A stretch of 64,000 bases of DNA from Azorinus chamasolen (taxonomy: Eukaryota > Mollusca > Bivalvia > Cardiida > Solecurtidae): NCBI GenBank assembly GCA_963576725.1, contig OY755240.1, positions 59,148,633-59,212,632 on the forward strand, read 5' to 3'. The position numbers and the translations under genes were made by a program. How positions within the stretch are numbered: position 1 is the stretch's first letter; each line of letters begins with the position of its first letter. This document shows positions 19,861 to 30,635 of the stretch, one piece after another. The notes under the pieces were generated by a model. That model saw only the letters and a program-made list of their open reading frames with translations. It did not search any database and was not told the DNA's origin.

Positions 19861-20032
19861 ACTGACCTTTCTCAGGTTTAGACCGACACTTTGAAAACCT
19901 TATAACTGACAAGACGTAGAGGAATATATGTGAACTAGACAACTTAAATTCAGTTTAAATGAGAAAATGCATATTTAAAAAAAGAATGCATGCGGCAGTA
20001 TTGAAGCGGAAATTATGCACATTAGAACCTGC

Positions 20033-20420
20033 TTATAGCGACCATAATTACTGATCGGAACAATCTGATAAGTATCACTTTCGGTCTTTAACCCATTCCC
20101 TCATATTGACGACTTTTGACGACTCTGTAGAAGTCACTTTGAGAAACCATTGTGATAAATAGAGCATTTGCTCCTATAGGAGCAAATGCTCTATCATCAC
20201 AATGGTTTCAAAGTACAAAATTCTAAAATTTTCCTTATCGGTAGATTTATTCAAAGAGGTTGTATCTTAAAAAAGCCTATGAGGTAATGGGTTAAGAAAG
20301 GTGCCAGCTTAATGTATGTCATTCAGCAAGCCCATCCTTATTCCTGCGAAAAGCTACCACTTGCTTCAAACGTTCTAAATTCTTCTTTACTAAACGTTTG
20401 GTTGAGAGAGGTTTTACTGT
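20033..20420. mobile_element. TA-type MITE with nested TTAA-3 MITE
   Basis: The left end AGAACCTGCTTATAGCGACC and right end GAGAGAGGTTTTACTGTA frame a degraded TTAATGTATGTCATTCAGC core. A reversed TTAA-3 element (about 20089-20295, TTAACCCATTCCC to GTAATGGGTTAA, tip TTGCTCCTATAGGAGCAA) sits inside it. Confidence 0.75.
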
Positions 20421-20538
20421 AAGAGTGATTGGACTTCTGAACTGCTTATGGTTGTATTAATCCGTTGCATGCAGCACACGCATGCACTGTAACTTACACA
20501 AAGTGTAGCTCCCAGATCAGAGAACTCCTAGAGGAGAC

Positions 20539-20768
20539 TTAACCCATTTGCTCCAAGTGGATTCTTCTATGTTTATATACTGGATTAGTCCATTTTTTTA
20601 TCTAAGGGGTGCCTGGCCTAAATTTTCCATTTCGTTTTGTTTTATATTGAAATTCCTATCAGCAAACAGTGTAGACTCTTATCAGACGTCGCATATTGCG
20701 GCGTCTGATCTGAGTATACGCTGTTTGCCTACGTCCCATATATTGGATCGTGGGAGCAAATGGGTTAA
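20539..20768 (+). mobile_element. TTAA-5 MITE
   Basis: TTAACCCATTTGCTCCAAG to GAGCAAATGGGTTAA. Hairpin GCAAACAGTGTAGACTCTTA and complement, tip CGTCGCATATTGCGGCG. Confidence 0.9.
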
Positions 20769-20869
20769 GATCAGCATCTGCAATGCTTGTCGTTTAATAT
20801 CATCTGGCAATGTTAAACATTTTATACTGAATGCATTCTATTCCACGCTGAAAAGGCTGCGTTGAAAGG

Positions 20870-21410
20870 GTTACGCTGCTTGTACTCTATTTACAAAGGC
20901 GCAGAAAAACGCACCGATTGACTAAAGAGCTAAAGAGTGAGACTTGTTTTAGTGATCGCTCTAACGAGATTGTACTGTAACTGGTTGGTCACACCCGTAA
21001 GCTTCACAAGGAGTCGACTTGAATTCGAAATGTGTCCAGTTCACTCGAAACAATCCTTTTTTCTTTTTTTCTTTTTTTTAAAAAGAAATATGGCCATAAT
21101 AATTGTGTTACCTGTCAGTGTGTCTAAAACCTAACCCCCTAACCTAACCTGTCATCACTTGTCGAGCTAAATAAGCTGTCGTCTGCTTTAAGTTCAAAGC
21201 TGTCTTTCTTTCAAGCAATTTCAAAACAAAATTGGAATATCAAATAATGTGGATTTTTCCTCGGCGTCTAATCTGGAGACAAACTGTTTTAAAAGGCCGA
21301 ATGCAGCCACTCCTTCATCTCGGGTAGTGAGAGTTAATACGATTAATACAAACTGTCGTTATTTAAAACAGATGATGTTTGACTTCTTACAAAAGAGGTC
21401 AATTGTTTTA
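20870..21410. other. unannotated intergenic sequence
   Basis: No gene is supported. There is a T-rich run at 21057-21080 and a CCTAACCCCCTAACCTAACC stretch near 21129, too short to be telomeric. Confidence 0.35.
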
Positions 21411-21411
21411 A

Positions 21412-21615
21412 CCCGTTCGTGTCTGGCGGAGACATCAGTGTTTAATGGGCTCACTGTAGTTGTGTACTCGGGCACAGGTATGGGTACCGAACTCACTCTG
21501 AAATGAAATCATACTGGATTTTTACCGTGAGTTTTCGGACAGTCAAACTGCGCAGACCCTGATCAAAATGCTCTTTCAGGAGCAGTTTGATCAGGGTCTA
21601 CACAATTTACTACTA
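21412..21615 (+). mobile_element. TTAA-8-like MITE
   Basis: TTTAACCCGTTCGTGTCTGG is followed by a hairpin at about 21540-21610 with GCGCAGACCCTGATCAAAAT and complement TTTGATCAGGGTCTACAC, tip GCTCTTTCAGGAGC. Confidence 0.6.
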
Positions 21616-21688
21616 TGTCAGTCAAATTTAAACTTGCCAAATGGACTTATTCACCATAACAAACCTGTGGAAGGAGAGGCTAGTGTAA

Positions 21689-21850
21689 CTTAACCCTTTT
21701 CCTTTCAATATTCATATATGAAATTATGACATCATGAATATTATTGGCTGGAGAGTTATGATGTAACGATTTCATAAAAGCATTGGCTCAGACAAAAACC
21801 TTAGGATCATGTTTCTTCATAATGTCAAATGCAAACAGAGCAGGCCCTGG
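21689..21850 (+). mobile_element. TTAA-2 MITE truncated in the hairpin
   Basis: TTAACCCTTTTCCTTTCAAT with the CATGAATATTATTGGCTG flank, ending after GCAAACAGAGCAGGCCCTGG. Confidence 0.75.
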
Positions 21851-21957
21851 TCATTTCGTATTACAACTGTTCTTTCAGAATTTGGAATGTATGATATTTG
21901 GCAATTCCAAAATTACTTACTACCGGGTATATGATTTACCAAAATATGAATTGATAA

Positions 21958-22135
21958 AGCGACGTAAGAATAACTTCTTTATTTCTCCAGCAAACCCTAT
22001 GGTGTGACCACTCTTTAGAATCGTCTCTTCGAGACGATTCTAATGAGTGGTCACAACATAGGGTTTGGAGGAGAAAGGACGATTTTAGTGCATGTATTCG
22101 GCTACGCCCCGTTATCTGTTGCTCATAGTATCAAC
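21958..22135. mobile_element. K MITE
   Basis: Palindrome GACCACTCTTTAGAATCGTC-TCTTC-GAGACGATTC within TTTCTCCAGCAAACCCTA and TAGGGTTTGGAGGAGAAA. The right flank GTTATCTGTTGCTC matches the K copy at 39745. Confidence 0.85.
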
Positions 22136-22860
22136 ATCAACAATTTCAGAACATCTGTTACGTAATTTAGATTGCTGTCGTATCAGCTAACGATCGAGAT
22201 TGGTTAACATAAGAATGTATCTTTAGAAAAAAAAGAACGTCCATTCATTGTAATCTAAACGTTATTGAAGACGAGTATCACGTTTTGTGTGTGTTTTCTA
22301 AATATAGAGAACTAAGGATAAGATTCTTCAAACCATAGTGCATGCTCTTAATGCCATTGGTCAACTTTGAATAAATATGAGTCGCTTCAGGCAGTGAGAA
22401 AAAATATCCTCAGAAATTTGCTAAATTCATATTTTATTCCTCACAATTACGGACAGGCAATTAATATTTCTTTTGGGAAATTTTCTTAGTAAATTCTAAA
22501 TCGTTGTTATTTCAATGTGTTTCGAAATGTAAATTATGATTTATGTACATTCGTACTTATTCCCAATCCTATATCAAACTATACTGTGGCAACGGGATAC
22601 GTCGTTCTCTAGAACTTGCAAATGCAGAATATTTTGTCACATACGTTCTAACTGGCTCGTGCTGTAACTGTCAGATAAAACCGATATTCATGAAACATGC
22701 AGCCAACTACGTGTTTGTATGCGTAATATTTATTGAGACTATGTAAACCTAGCACAGAGTATACAACTATGCTAGCGTAGAAACGACTGTGTTTCATGTG
22801 TTTCAGGAAAGAGACAATGCACATATGACGCACATGTATGTACATGTAAATGTGTACAGT
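22136..22860. other. unannotated intergenic sequence
   Basis: I see no exon, MITE or tandem repeat here. Confidence 0.35.
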
Positions 22861-22982
22861 ACCATGTAAATACTCGATTATTTATAGCATAACTTATCTT
22901 GAAATGTATATTAATATGTTTAAATGTTCAATGAAATCTCCTTTTGAATCGAGGAAATAAAGATACTGAACTGAACTGAACC
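22861..22982 (+). mobile_element. possible retroposon 3' end
   Basis: AAATCTCCTTTTGAATCGAG, then GAAATAAAGATA and the short tandem CTGAACTGAACTGAA. An AATAAA plus a short tandem tail is typical of truncated non-LTR or SINE copies. No coding part is present. Confidence 0.35.
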
Positions 22983-23149
22983 ACTAGATCAGTTCGATAC
23001 CGCTACCTGTGTACACGGGTTGTACAAACTAAAGGCTGGGATAAGTCATGAATACTTAATTGCATTGATAATTAATGTAAATTGGGTGGTTTTGCATTTG
23101 GAATAAACATCCAACTTTCTTATCCCGTATTAACTATTTCAAAACTATA

Positions 23150-23345
23150 AACCAACTTCTTGTGTCCTTTACAAACAGTTTGGATCCAGACGAGACGCCG
23201 AGTAACTCGGCATCTCAGCGGGGTCCAAACTGTTTGACACTCTACTACTGTTTATAAAAATTATTGCAAGAAAAGTGCACTTTAAATTTTTTAGCAGACG
23301 ACAAGTTTTGCAGCCAAAAATTACAGGGTGTTCAAAGAGTTGACT
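23150..23345 (-). mobile_element. TTAA-7/8 hairpin MITE
   Basis: AACAGTTTGGATCCAGACGA with the complement GGGGTCCAAACTGTTTG, tip CGCCGAGTAACTCGGCA. The right flank AGCAGACGACAAGTTTTGCA is shared with the other TTAA-8 elements. Confidence 0.75.
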
Positions 23346-23428
23346 CTAGTTTTAGTTGATGCATATCCTATTATTCCTGTTTGAACTGCACTTGAAACAC
23401 CTACACACAACGAACGTAAACATTTGCA

Positions 23429-23840
23429 TACAGTAGAACCTGTATTATAGAGCCATCTAAATGAGGTCTAATTAGGGACTGTAAGACAGGTGGTAGCTTA
23501 ATGCAGGAACTCTCTGCATTACTGTTGCCCTGCATTAAGTAACCACCTGCTACGTGTAAGACTTATAATTATGTTCAATAAATGAATGGCTGCTTAACCC
23601 ATTTGCTCCCACGATCCCATATATGGGACGTAGGCAAACAGTGTCGACTCTGATCAGACGCCGCATAATGCGGCGTCTGATCAGAGTATACACTGTTTGC
23701 TGATGTGAATTTCAATATAAAACAAAACGCAATTGAACATTTAGGCCATGCACCCCTTAGATAAAAAATGGAATAATCCAATATATAAACATGGAAGAAT
23801 CCACTGGGAGCCAATAGGTTAAGACAGAGATTTTGCTGTA
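23429..23840. mobile_element. TA-4 MITE with TTAA-5 in its right end
   Basis: TACAGTAGAACCTGTATTAT to GACAGAGATTTTGCTGTA. The hairpin (about 23496-23548) is shortened. The right CTTAAG is occupied by the TTAA-5 element at 23594-23822. Confidence 0.88.
23594..23822 (-). mobile_element. TTAA-5 MITE nested in TA-4
   Basis: TTAACCCATTTGCTCCCACG to GAGCCAATAGGTTAA, TTAA on both sides. The hairpin tip is CGCCGCATAATGCGGCG. Both arms read CTGATCAG, so this copy is symmetric at the usual mismatch. Confidence 0.92.
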
Positions 23841-23928
23841 AAAATTAGATCTAAGTCAGATGCTAAAGGTAAGATCAAAAGTTATTAACAAGTGCCTTGC
23901 GTTTTCTCATAAAAACAATACAGTAAAA

Positions 23929-24128
23929 CCTCTCTACGCCGGTATTCTAGTAGAGAAGAAGAATTTAGATACATTCGGCAGGTGGCTGCTTAATGCAGGG
24001 TGAAAGTCATACAGAAAGGTCCTAGAGGAGTTTTTTGCATGATTTTCACTCTGCATTAAGCTGCCACTTGTCTCCAATACCGATACTCATACAGAATTTA
24101 ACATCCGGTTTAAAAGAGTTCTACTGTA
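23929..24128. mobile_element. TA-1 MITE
   Basis: TACAGTAAAACCTCTCTACG to AAAAGAGTTCTACTGTA. The hairpin has GCTTAATGCAGGGTGAAAGT with complement and tip GGTCCTAGAGGAGT. Confidence 0.9.
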
Positions 24129-24138
24129 TATATATATT

Positions 24139-24338
24139 TTAACCCTTACAGCGCTGAATTTTCAAATGGACTATTCCAAAATTCAAACAGGCCTAGCTTA
24201 CGGTGAATATCTAGTGATGTTTCTAAATAAAAGTATAGCATGGGAAACAGTGCAGACCCTGATGAGGAGCCATAGAACCAGGGTATACACTGTTTGCAAA
24301 TGATATTAGTGACTTGTGTCCCTCACTGTAAGGGTTAA
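24139..24338 (+). mobile_element. TTAA-6 MITE, tip reduced
   Basis: TTAACCCTTACAGCGCTGAA to ACTGTAAGGGTTAA. Arms GTGCAGACCCTGATGAGG and AACCAGGGTATACAC. Confidence 0.88.
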
Positions 24339-24737
24339 AGCAGACGACAATTAAAACCGTGTGATATATGAAATGTACTCAGCACACGTACTCGCCAAAC
24401 TCTCTAACTGTAAAAATGAAAACAAAAGCAATTTCAGCTCCTAAAAAAGATGTCTGCTTACATTTTTTACCTTTTCAAAACTAAGTATCAAGCCGTTTGA
24501 GTTCATATGCAGAGATACCAAATATATACGTGTTTCATGGGGATCCAAACTCTGCAAATATGATCGCATCCTTTCAAAAAGCTTGCTGCAAGATAAATAT
24601 CACACTGTATGCAAACAGTTGACAAATCTTCACATGAAAAGTTTTACAAACAGTTGACGTACTGGTGTTTAAACAGAACTCAAGTATTCTCCTCGTGTCA
24701 GTCGGCCCTTTATACTGCAGTGAGCTAGACACTGAAT

Positions 24738-24949
24738 ACTGTAGAATCTGTCTGAAGCGACCATTCATCGACTGAACATGACAATATTGAAAAGCAGGTG
24801 CGTGCTTAATGCAAGACAAAAGTATTGCAGAAAGCTCCTATAGGAGCTTTCTGCATTACTTTTGACTTGCATTAAACTACCAGGTACTTTAAAGACCCAG
24901 AATTTAACATGTTTTTGATGGTCGCAAATTTCAGGCAGATTGTACTGTA
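24738..24949. mobile_element. TA-4 MITE
   Basis: TACTGTAGAATCTGTCTGAA to GGCAGATTGTACTGTA. The hairpin GCTTAATGCAAGACAAAAGT and complement has the tip AGCTCCTATAGGAGCT. Confidence 0.88.
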
Positions 24950-25179
24950 ACAATTGTCATTTTGCGAACTTTTTTTTTTACAAAGTAATACATATATATA
25001 ATAAAACGCAACAAAGAAAGAAAAGCTTTGTAACACATTTGTAAAATGGATACATCTTATTTTTATCCACACTTTTAACAAATAGATATTGGCTGATATT
25101 TCTTATATATATTTATATATTGATACATGACCACAGCACATTTTTGAACATGGCAGGAATTGTAGAATTCAGATTTATA

Positions 25180-25290
25180 TTATTATATATTAAGCAAAAG
25201 GTAAATAGAACCTGGTCAGACGGCTCCAATAGGAACCGCCTGACCAGGGTCTAATTTGTTTGCAAATGCGTTAAATTTGACCATTGGCCT
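25180..25290 (+). mobile_element. TTAA-2 hairpin fragment
   Basis: AGCAAAAGGTAAATAGAACC, CTGGTCAGACGGCTCC and complement, then TTTGCAAATGCG. The outer ends are degraded. Confidence 0.65.
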
Positions 25291-25306
25291 GCCACTCGTG
25301 ACCTGA

Positions 25307-25520
25307 TTAACATTTAGCCTGCTATGGGCGGATGAGTGAATGCCTATGCAAACAGTTTGGATCCAGATGAGACGCCGAGTAACTCGGCGTCTCATCAGGG
25401 TCCAAACTGTTTGACACCCTGATTGCTTTTTGTTAGACAAATTGATTATAACTTAAAATTTCAAAATGTAGTAGGTAAAAAGTATGTAAAAATGATTTTG
25501 TTCAGCAGGCTTAAGGTTAA
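25307..25520 (-). mobile_element. TTAA-7 MITE
   Basis: TTAACATTTAGCCTGCTATG to CAGCAGGCTTAAGGTTAA. Hairpin AACAGTTTGGATCCAGATGA against TCATCAGGGTCCAAACTG, tip CGCCGAGTAACTCGGCG. Confidence 0.92.
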
Positions 25521-25667
25521 CATTTGAAATCGCTTTAGACCCAGCTCTGACACCCGTCGTATGATCTAGATCCAGATGATATTTCGAGTAATTCTGTGTC
25601 TCAACTATATTAAAATATTTTGCCATTGGGTCAATGATTGCTAAAACAACGTTACCTAATAGAAATG

Positions 25668-25917
25668 TTAACCCTTCTCTTGCTGAATCTTAAAATTCAT
25701 TTCTCCTTCTTTACCCATGCCCTGTTGTATAATTACATATATCTTCACTGTCTACAAGTATTTCGCTGTGCAGTCACTGTTGTGGAGTGCACTGGTTGCA
25801 CAATCAATTTGTAAATAGTGCAGACCCTGATGAGACAGCTCCTACAGGAGCTGTCTCATCTGGGTCTTCACTATTTACAGGTATGTATATTGACGTGAAT
25901 AGCAAGCGAAGGGTTAA
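25668..25917 (+). mobile_element. TTAA-4 MITE
   Basis: TTAACCCTTCTCTTGCTGAA to GCAAGCGAAGGGTTAA. Hairpin GACCCTGATGAGACAGCTCC and complement with CATCTGGGTC, tip AGCTCCTACAGGAGCT. Confidence 0.94.
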
Positions 25918-25972
25918 GCAACATAATTAAAGCTAGTTTGAGCAGATGTCATTTTATAGCAGGTTAAGAGTT

Positions 25973-26168
25973 TTAACTCTTTCGCTGCATTTTTTGTCTG
26001 CAAACTTTTTTTTTTGCCTGCTACTATCTATATGTTCTTCATTTTGTTAACAAAACAGTCACAGTAACAAACAATTTGGATCCTGATGAGAGGTCGAGTG
26101 ACTCAGCGTCTCAGCTGGATCCAAACTGTTTGCATTCACAGATGCGACACTGGCAGTGAAAGAGTTAA
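25973..26168 (+). mobile_element. TTAA-8 MITE
   Basis: TTAACTCTTTCGCTGCATTT to GGCAGTGAAAGAGTTAA. Hairpin CAATTTGGATCCTGATGAGA against TCAGCTGGATCCAAACTGTT. It shares its right TTAA with the next element. Confidence 0.88.
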
Positions 26169-26387
26169 CCATTTCCCTCATGTAAACGTGATTTCACGCA
26201 TTTGCAAACAGAGTAGACCCAGATCAGACGGCTCCTGATCAGGGCCTGCTCTGTTTGCTAATAGAATTTGATAGATCTGTTTCTCTGCTTTCTAAAATGG
26301 CTACAGTGTTCCATTATAACTGTTTTGTCCATGAATATTCAGTAGGTATTGAAATTGGGAATAAACATAGAACAGGGAAAGGGTTAA
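26165..26387 (-). mobile_element. TTAA-1 MITE, tip deleted
   Basis: TTAACCATTTCCCTCATGTA to GGGAAAGGGTTAA. The left arm AGTAGACCCAGATCAGACGG meets CTCCTGATCAGGGCCTGCTC directly. Confidence 0.9.
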
Positions 26388-26758
26388 GGAAACGTGTGAT
26401 TCAAATAGGTCACTGACAAATATACAGTCAAACACAGTCTAGCATGAAAGATGCAGTGGTGTGATGCTATGTTATACATGTACGAATGGATTTGATATAT
26501 GAATTGGTAAGTTCATTTAAATATTGATGTTGTTTTTGTGAACATGGTGTCTAGTGTTTTGTTTCATCTGCGGTACTACGGTACTACGTTTGGTTAAGCT
26601 TCAAATCAATTTACAGTTTCTCTTCACTGGTTTTATTGTTTGCTTAATCGAATTTTCTATACTGAATTCTGCTGGACAAATAGATATACTATAACAAAAC
26701 TAACACTTTAATTCCACAACTCATTGATGAGACGAGAGAGATATACATTAGAATCCAA
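26388..26758. other. unannotated intergenic sequence
   Basis: No exon or complete repeat element is seen; there is a short direct repeat CGGTACTACGGTACTACG near 26572. Confidence 0.35.
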
Positions 26759-27006
26759 TTAACCCTTTCCTTCATATGAAAGCCTTTCACTCATTTGCAA
26801 ACAAAGTAGATCCAGATCAGACGGTTCCTGTAGGAGGCGTCTGACCAGGGTCTGCTCTGTTTGCTTTTGAAATAATGTAGATATGATTCTACAGTTTTTG
26901 TCAAAGCAAAACGTTTCCTTGAAAACTTCACATTATAAACATGCAGCCTATAAATCTTCATGATGCCATTATTTCTTACATGAATATTGAACAGGGAATG
27001 GTTTAA
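26759..27006 (-). mobile_element. TTAA-2 MITE
   Basis: TTAACCCTTTCCTTCATATG to CAGGGAATGGTTTAA. Arms AGTAGATCCAGATCAGACGG and GTCTGACCAGGGTCTGCTC. It shares its right TTAA with the following element. Confidence 0.9.
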
Positions 27007-27300
27007 CCCATTTATCCCCATATTATTCAAAGAAACCCCGTCCGGATCCTACTTTGGATCCCATACACTTTCATGTTGAGGGTTTGTTTGTATGTTTGTG
27101 TTGTTTAACGTCCGTCCCTGACGTTGAGGGTCCACAGAGTACTAAATATTTGCTGATATAAGCCGCTAACATCGATAGGTTCAGCAAACAGTGCAGATTC
27201 TGATAAGAGAGCTCCTTCAGGAGCCCTCTGATCTGGATCTACACTGTTTGCATATGTCCCAGTTAAGGGACACTTGGCACTAATGAATCAAATCGACCAG
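27003..27300 (+). mobile_element. TTAA-6-like MITE with a retroposon-like tail inside
   Basis: TTAACCCATTTATCCCC, a hairpin at 27183-27252 (AACAGTGCAGATTCTGATAA and TCTGATCTGGATCTACACTG, tip GCTCCTTCAGGAGC), then CCCAGTTAAGGGACACTTGG. At 27083-27125 lies TTTGTGTTGTTTAACGTCC, the complement of a GACGTTAAA(C) SINE-like tail. Confidence 0.6.
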
Positions 27301-27325
27301 TAAATGAATAGAAACCCCGTGTCTT

Positions 27326-27554
27326 TTAACCCATTACCTCATAGACTATTTTTAGATCCAACCTCTTTGAATAAATCTGCCGAAAAGGAGCATGAACTAG
27401 AGAAAAGGAAAACTTTAGAATTTTGTAGTTTAAAACCATTGTGACAAATAGAGCATTTGCTCTTATAGGAGCAAATGCTCTTTTTATCACAATGGTTTCA
27501 CAAAGTGACCTTTACAGAGTGGTCAAAAGTCGTCAATATGAAGGAATTGGTTAA
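27326..27554 (+). mobile_element. TTAA-3 MITE
   Basis: TTAACCCATTACCTCATAGA to AAGGAATTGGTTAA. Hairpin AATAGAGCATTTGCTC with complement, tip GCTCTTATAGGAGC. It is followed directly by a TA-type core AGCAGGTGGTTGCTTAATC (27555-27645), so it is probably nested in a TA-4 element. Confidence 0.9.
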
Positions 27555-27774
27555 AGCAGGTGGTTGCTTAATCTAGGTCAAAAGTAATGCAGAAAGCTCC
27601 TATAGAAGCTTCCTGTATAAACTTTATTCCTGCATTGAGCTACCACATGGACATACGTTGCCTCTTTATGTTAGTACATCAAGCATATTTTACAAGTATG
27701 GCAACAGTACAGAACACCATTTTATGATCACATTAGTTGGATCAGTTGTCCCGTTAAGCTGGACCTGACCAGCA

Positions 27775-27900
27775 TTTGCAAACAGCTTGGATCCAGATGA
27801 GGAGCCGAGTATCCGAGCTAATTGACACACGGTCAATAGTTTCTCAAAACATTGACCGAATCGGAAGTAGTCAAAATTGCACCGGACCCAAATTTGAACG
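27775..27900 (-). mobile_element. degraded hairpin element
   Basis: GCAAACAGCTTGGATCCAGA with GGAGCCGAGTATCCGAGC and then CACGGTCAATAGTTTCTCAA. The right arm is missing; the flank matches 18785-18840. Confidence 0.6.
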
Positions 27901-28302
27901 GCCATTATTATTTTTTACGTAGCAAATAGTGTAGACCCATATCAACTGCCACTTTTAAATAATGATCACCATTTGCAATTCGTCATCATTGGTTCTGTTT
28001 ATGCCCGACGCAGAATGTAGGTCCGGATCAGATACTGCGTTTTTTAATTCAATATCAGACTGGATCCTGCTTTTTGTATTGCCTTGTGGTACGAAATCTC
28101 AGCACGGGACTCATAAAGAGCATGCACGGATGCGAAATCACATACGCGACACGCTGGTCTTCAAGGGTTTTCGAAAACCCGGAAACTCATTTTGTTTTAC
28201 TGCTGTTCATGTCTTTCCACTTTTTTTAATATATAACGACTAATGCTCAAACAGTGTTGCACCTGATGAGCCGAGCTTGGTCCATTCTGTTCGCAAACGT
28301 TA

Positions 28303-28510
28303 TACAGTAGAACCCCTCTAATGCGACCACTTAAAAATAACCATAGCTGTCTTTATAAGCAGGTGGTTGCTTAATGCAGGTCGAAAGTTATGCAGAAAGC
28401 TCCTGTAGGAGCTTTCTGCATAACTTTCGTCCTGCATTAAGCTACTACCTACCTCTGCCACCCAGAATTATGCCCCTTTCTGGTGGTCACATTAGAGGGG
28501 TTCTGCTGTA
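28303..28510. mobile_element. TA-3 MITE
   Basis: TACAGTAGAACCCCTCTAAT to GAGGGGTTCTGCTGTA. Hairpin GCTTAATGCAGGTCGAAAGT and complement, tip AGCTCCTGTAGGAGCT. Confidence 0.92.
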
Positions 28511-28734
28511 TTCAATTCGAACATTCGGATAGGTGACACTGTACTTCATCTGCTCGCTATTTAAAGTTTCGATGTTTATATAAGGAAAATGTTTCTCATT
28601 ATCTATTCAAAATTTAAATACATACGTCTATATTAATAGCTAGGGTAAACTGTTTAATCAATTGTGTTCCATTTACGAGTCAATCAACACCCTTTTACTA
28701 TAAATGTATGATAATCAATAACCAAAGCCCATCT

Positions 28735-29200
28735 TTCTCTCATAGTAATGCCTGTATGTCTGCGATTATAATGACTACATTTCTCTTATTATAATGCCAA
28801 TGTTTCTCTCAATATAATTCCTATATTGCTGTCATCATAATGCCTATATTTCTCTCATTACAATGCCAATGTTTCTCTCATTACAATACTTATATTTCTC
28901 CCATTATAATGTCTCTATTGCTGTCATTATAATGCCTATATTTCTCTCATTACAATGCAAATGTTTCTCTCATTACAATACTTATATTTCTCCCATTATA
29001 ATGCCTATATTGCTGTCATTATAATGCCTATATTTCTGCCATTATAACGCGTATATATATGTCTCTCATTATAATTTCAATATTTCGCTCATTATAAAGC
29101 CTATATTCCGCTCATTAAAACGTCAATATTTCTCTAATAATACCTATAGTTTTCTCATTATAATGTTTATAGGTATATTCTCTTATCATAGTGCCAACAG
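28735..29200 (+). repeat. about 23-bp minisatellite
   Basis: Variants of ATTATAATGCCTATATTTCT plus CTC recur about 20 times, with alternating members reading ATGCCAATGTTT and ATTGCTGTC. Confidence 0.92.
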
Positions 29201-29265
29201 GTCCAACAGGTCTACATTGATTGCAAATGCGTTAATAGGCATATTAATGGGGTATAGGGTTAATA

Positions 29266-29466
29266 TACAGTAAAACCTATCTAAACCGGAATGTTAATAA
29301 AACATTTAGGGTTTTAGGCAACTGGCATCTTAATGCGGGGTGAAAGTCGTGCAGACAGCTCTAAAAGGAGCTTTCTGCATGACTTTCACGTTGCATTAAG
29401 CTGTCACCTGTCTTACAGACTACATTAATTACCAATTTTAACGTCTGGTTAGAGAAGTTTTACTGC
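29266..29466. mobile_element. TA-1 MITE
   Basis: TACAGTAAAACCTATCTAAA to GAGAAGTTTTACTGCA. Hairpin with CTTAATGCGGGGTGAAAGTC and complement, tip AGCTCTAAAAGGAGCT. Confidence 0.88.
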
Positions 29467-29805
29467 ACTGTATTCTGTATTGTTCTGTCAGTTTCTTTTC
29501 TTTCCATTTATCTCAAGGGAATACGCTCTGTCGGAGCTATTTATCATGTAAAACTTTATCTATGAAAACTAATAATTGTTGTCAAATCTTATCGACTTTT
29601 CCACAATTGAAAACACGTATTAGTAGGACACTGTTAAATGAATGTCGAGGTTGAAGTACATTTTTTAATAATTAGAAATGATTACCCCCTAATACGCTGT
29701 ACAATTTGATTCATTATGACAAAGTCAATAATCGAATTCTTTATGATAAAACGAATTTTAGGACAACCTGGTACAAATGTACTTTACGGTTTAATACACA
29801 TACAT
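29467..29805. other. unannotated intergenic sequence
   Basis: AT-rich; I see no exon or repeat unit. Confidence 0.35.
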
Positions 29806-30087
29806 TTAACGCTCTCTTTCATAAAAACGTGTTTTCAGTGAAAACTTTTCACGTATTTGCAAACAGAGTAGACCCAGATCAGACGGCTCCTATATAACAA
29901 AATAGCTATAAAGAAAAATGAAAGGCGGAACATTGTGGACATTTTAGAAAATAAAGAAACATATCTATCAAATTTTATTAGCAAACAGAGCAGACCCTGA
30001 TCAGACGGCTCCTCTAGGAGCCGTCTGATCTGGGTCTACTCTGTTTGCAAATGCGTGAAAACACGTTTATATCAGGGACAGGGTTAA
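29806..30087 (+). mobile_element. rearranged TTAA-1 MITE, head to head
   Basis: A reversed left arm (AAACGTGTTTTCAGTG, GTAGACCCAGATCAGACGG) stops at the tip and joins a forward TTAA-1 body (AATGAAAGGCGGAACATTGT) with its own complete hairpin (CAGACCCTGATCAG, tip GCTCCTCTAGGAGC). It ends CAGGGACAGGGTTAA. Confidence 0.8.
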
Positions 30088-30158
30088 TAAATCATAAAAC
30101 AGCTAACTGGTATGCATAGAGTCGTTATTTCTTGTACGGATATTTATCAGATAAAGGA

Positions 30159-30412
30159 TTAACCCTTTACTCCATAAATATTCATGACAAAATACTGATC
30201 TCATGAATAATAAGTAGGTTAATAGGTATATTAGCACATGGACATAGGAAAAATGTTGGCCATTTCTGAAAGTGTAGAATCATATCTATATTATATTATC
30301 ATAAGGAAAATAGAGCAGACCCTGATCAGACGGCTCCTGTAGGAGCCGTCTGATCTGGGTCTACTCCGTTTGCAAATGTATGAAAATGAGTTTATATGAA
30401 GGAAAGGATTAA
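30159..30412 (+). mobile_element. TTAA-2 MITE
   Basis: TTAACCCTTTACTCCATAAA to GGAAAGGATTAA. Arms GAGCAGACCCTGATCAGACG and CGTCTGATCTGGGTCTACTC, tip GCTCCTGTAGGAGC. Confidence 0.94.
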
Positions 30413-30473
30413 CAACGAGTTACCCTGTCGTGACACTAACCTTTCGATGCCGATACGGTAAATCTGAGATCAC

Positions 30474-30635
30474 ATTAACAACCAGTTTGGATACAGATGA
30501 GACGCCGAGCAACTCGGCGTTTCATCAGGATCTTAAACGTTTGTCACGCTGGTTGTGTTTATTGACACAGAAAGGGAAGAAGAAAACATGGTAAAAATTT
30601 AAATAGACGACAATGAGTGTCAGTGAAGGAGTTAA
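30474..30635 (-). mobile_element. TTAA-7/8 MITE
   Basis: ATTAACAACCAGTTTGGATA, tip CGCCGAGCAACTCGGCG, complement TCATCAGGATCTTAAACG, then AGACGACAATGAGTGTCAGT and TTAA. It shares the TTAA at 30632. Confidence 0.75.

Noticed and set aside
20548..20865. 105-codon open frame with LSANSVDSYQTSHIAASD
   Set aside because: It spans a TTAA-5 MITE hairpin. Similar peptides come from every copy of that MITE.
21124..21150. CCTAACC repeats suggesting an internal telomere block
   Set aside because: Only two or three irregular units, too short and not a clean hexamer array.
28735..29200. Short repeated units, possible CRISPR array
   Set aside because: The period is about 23 bases with no unique spacers; it is a minisatellite.
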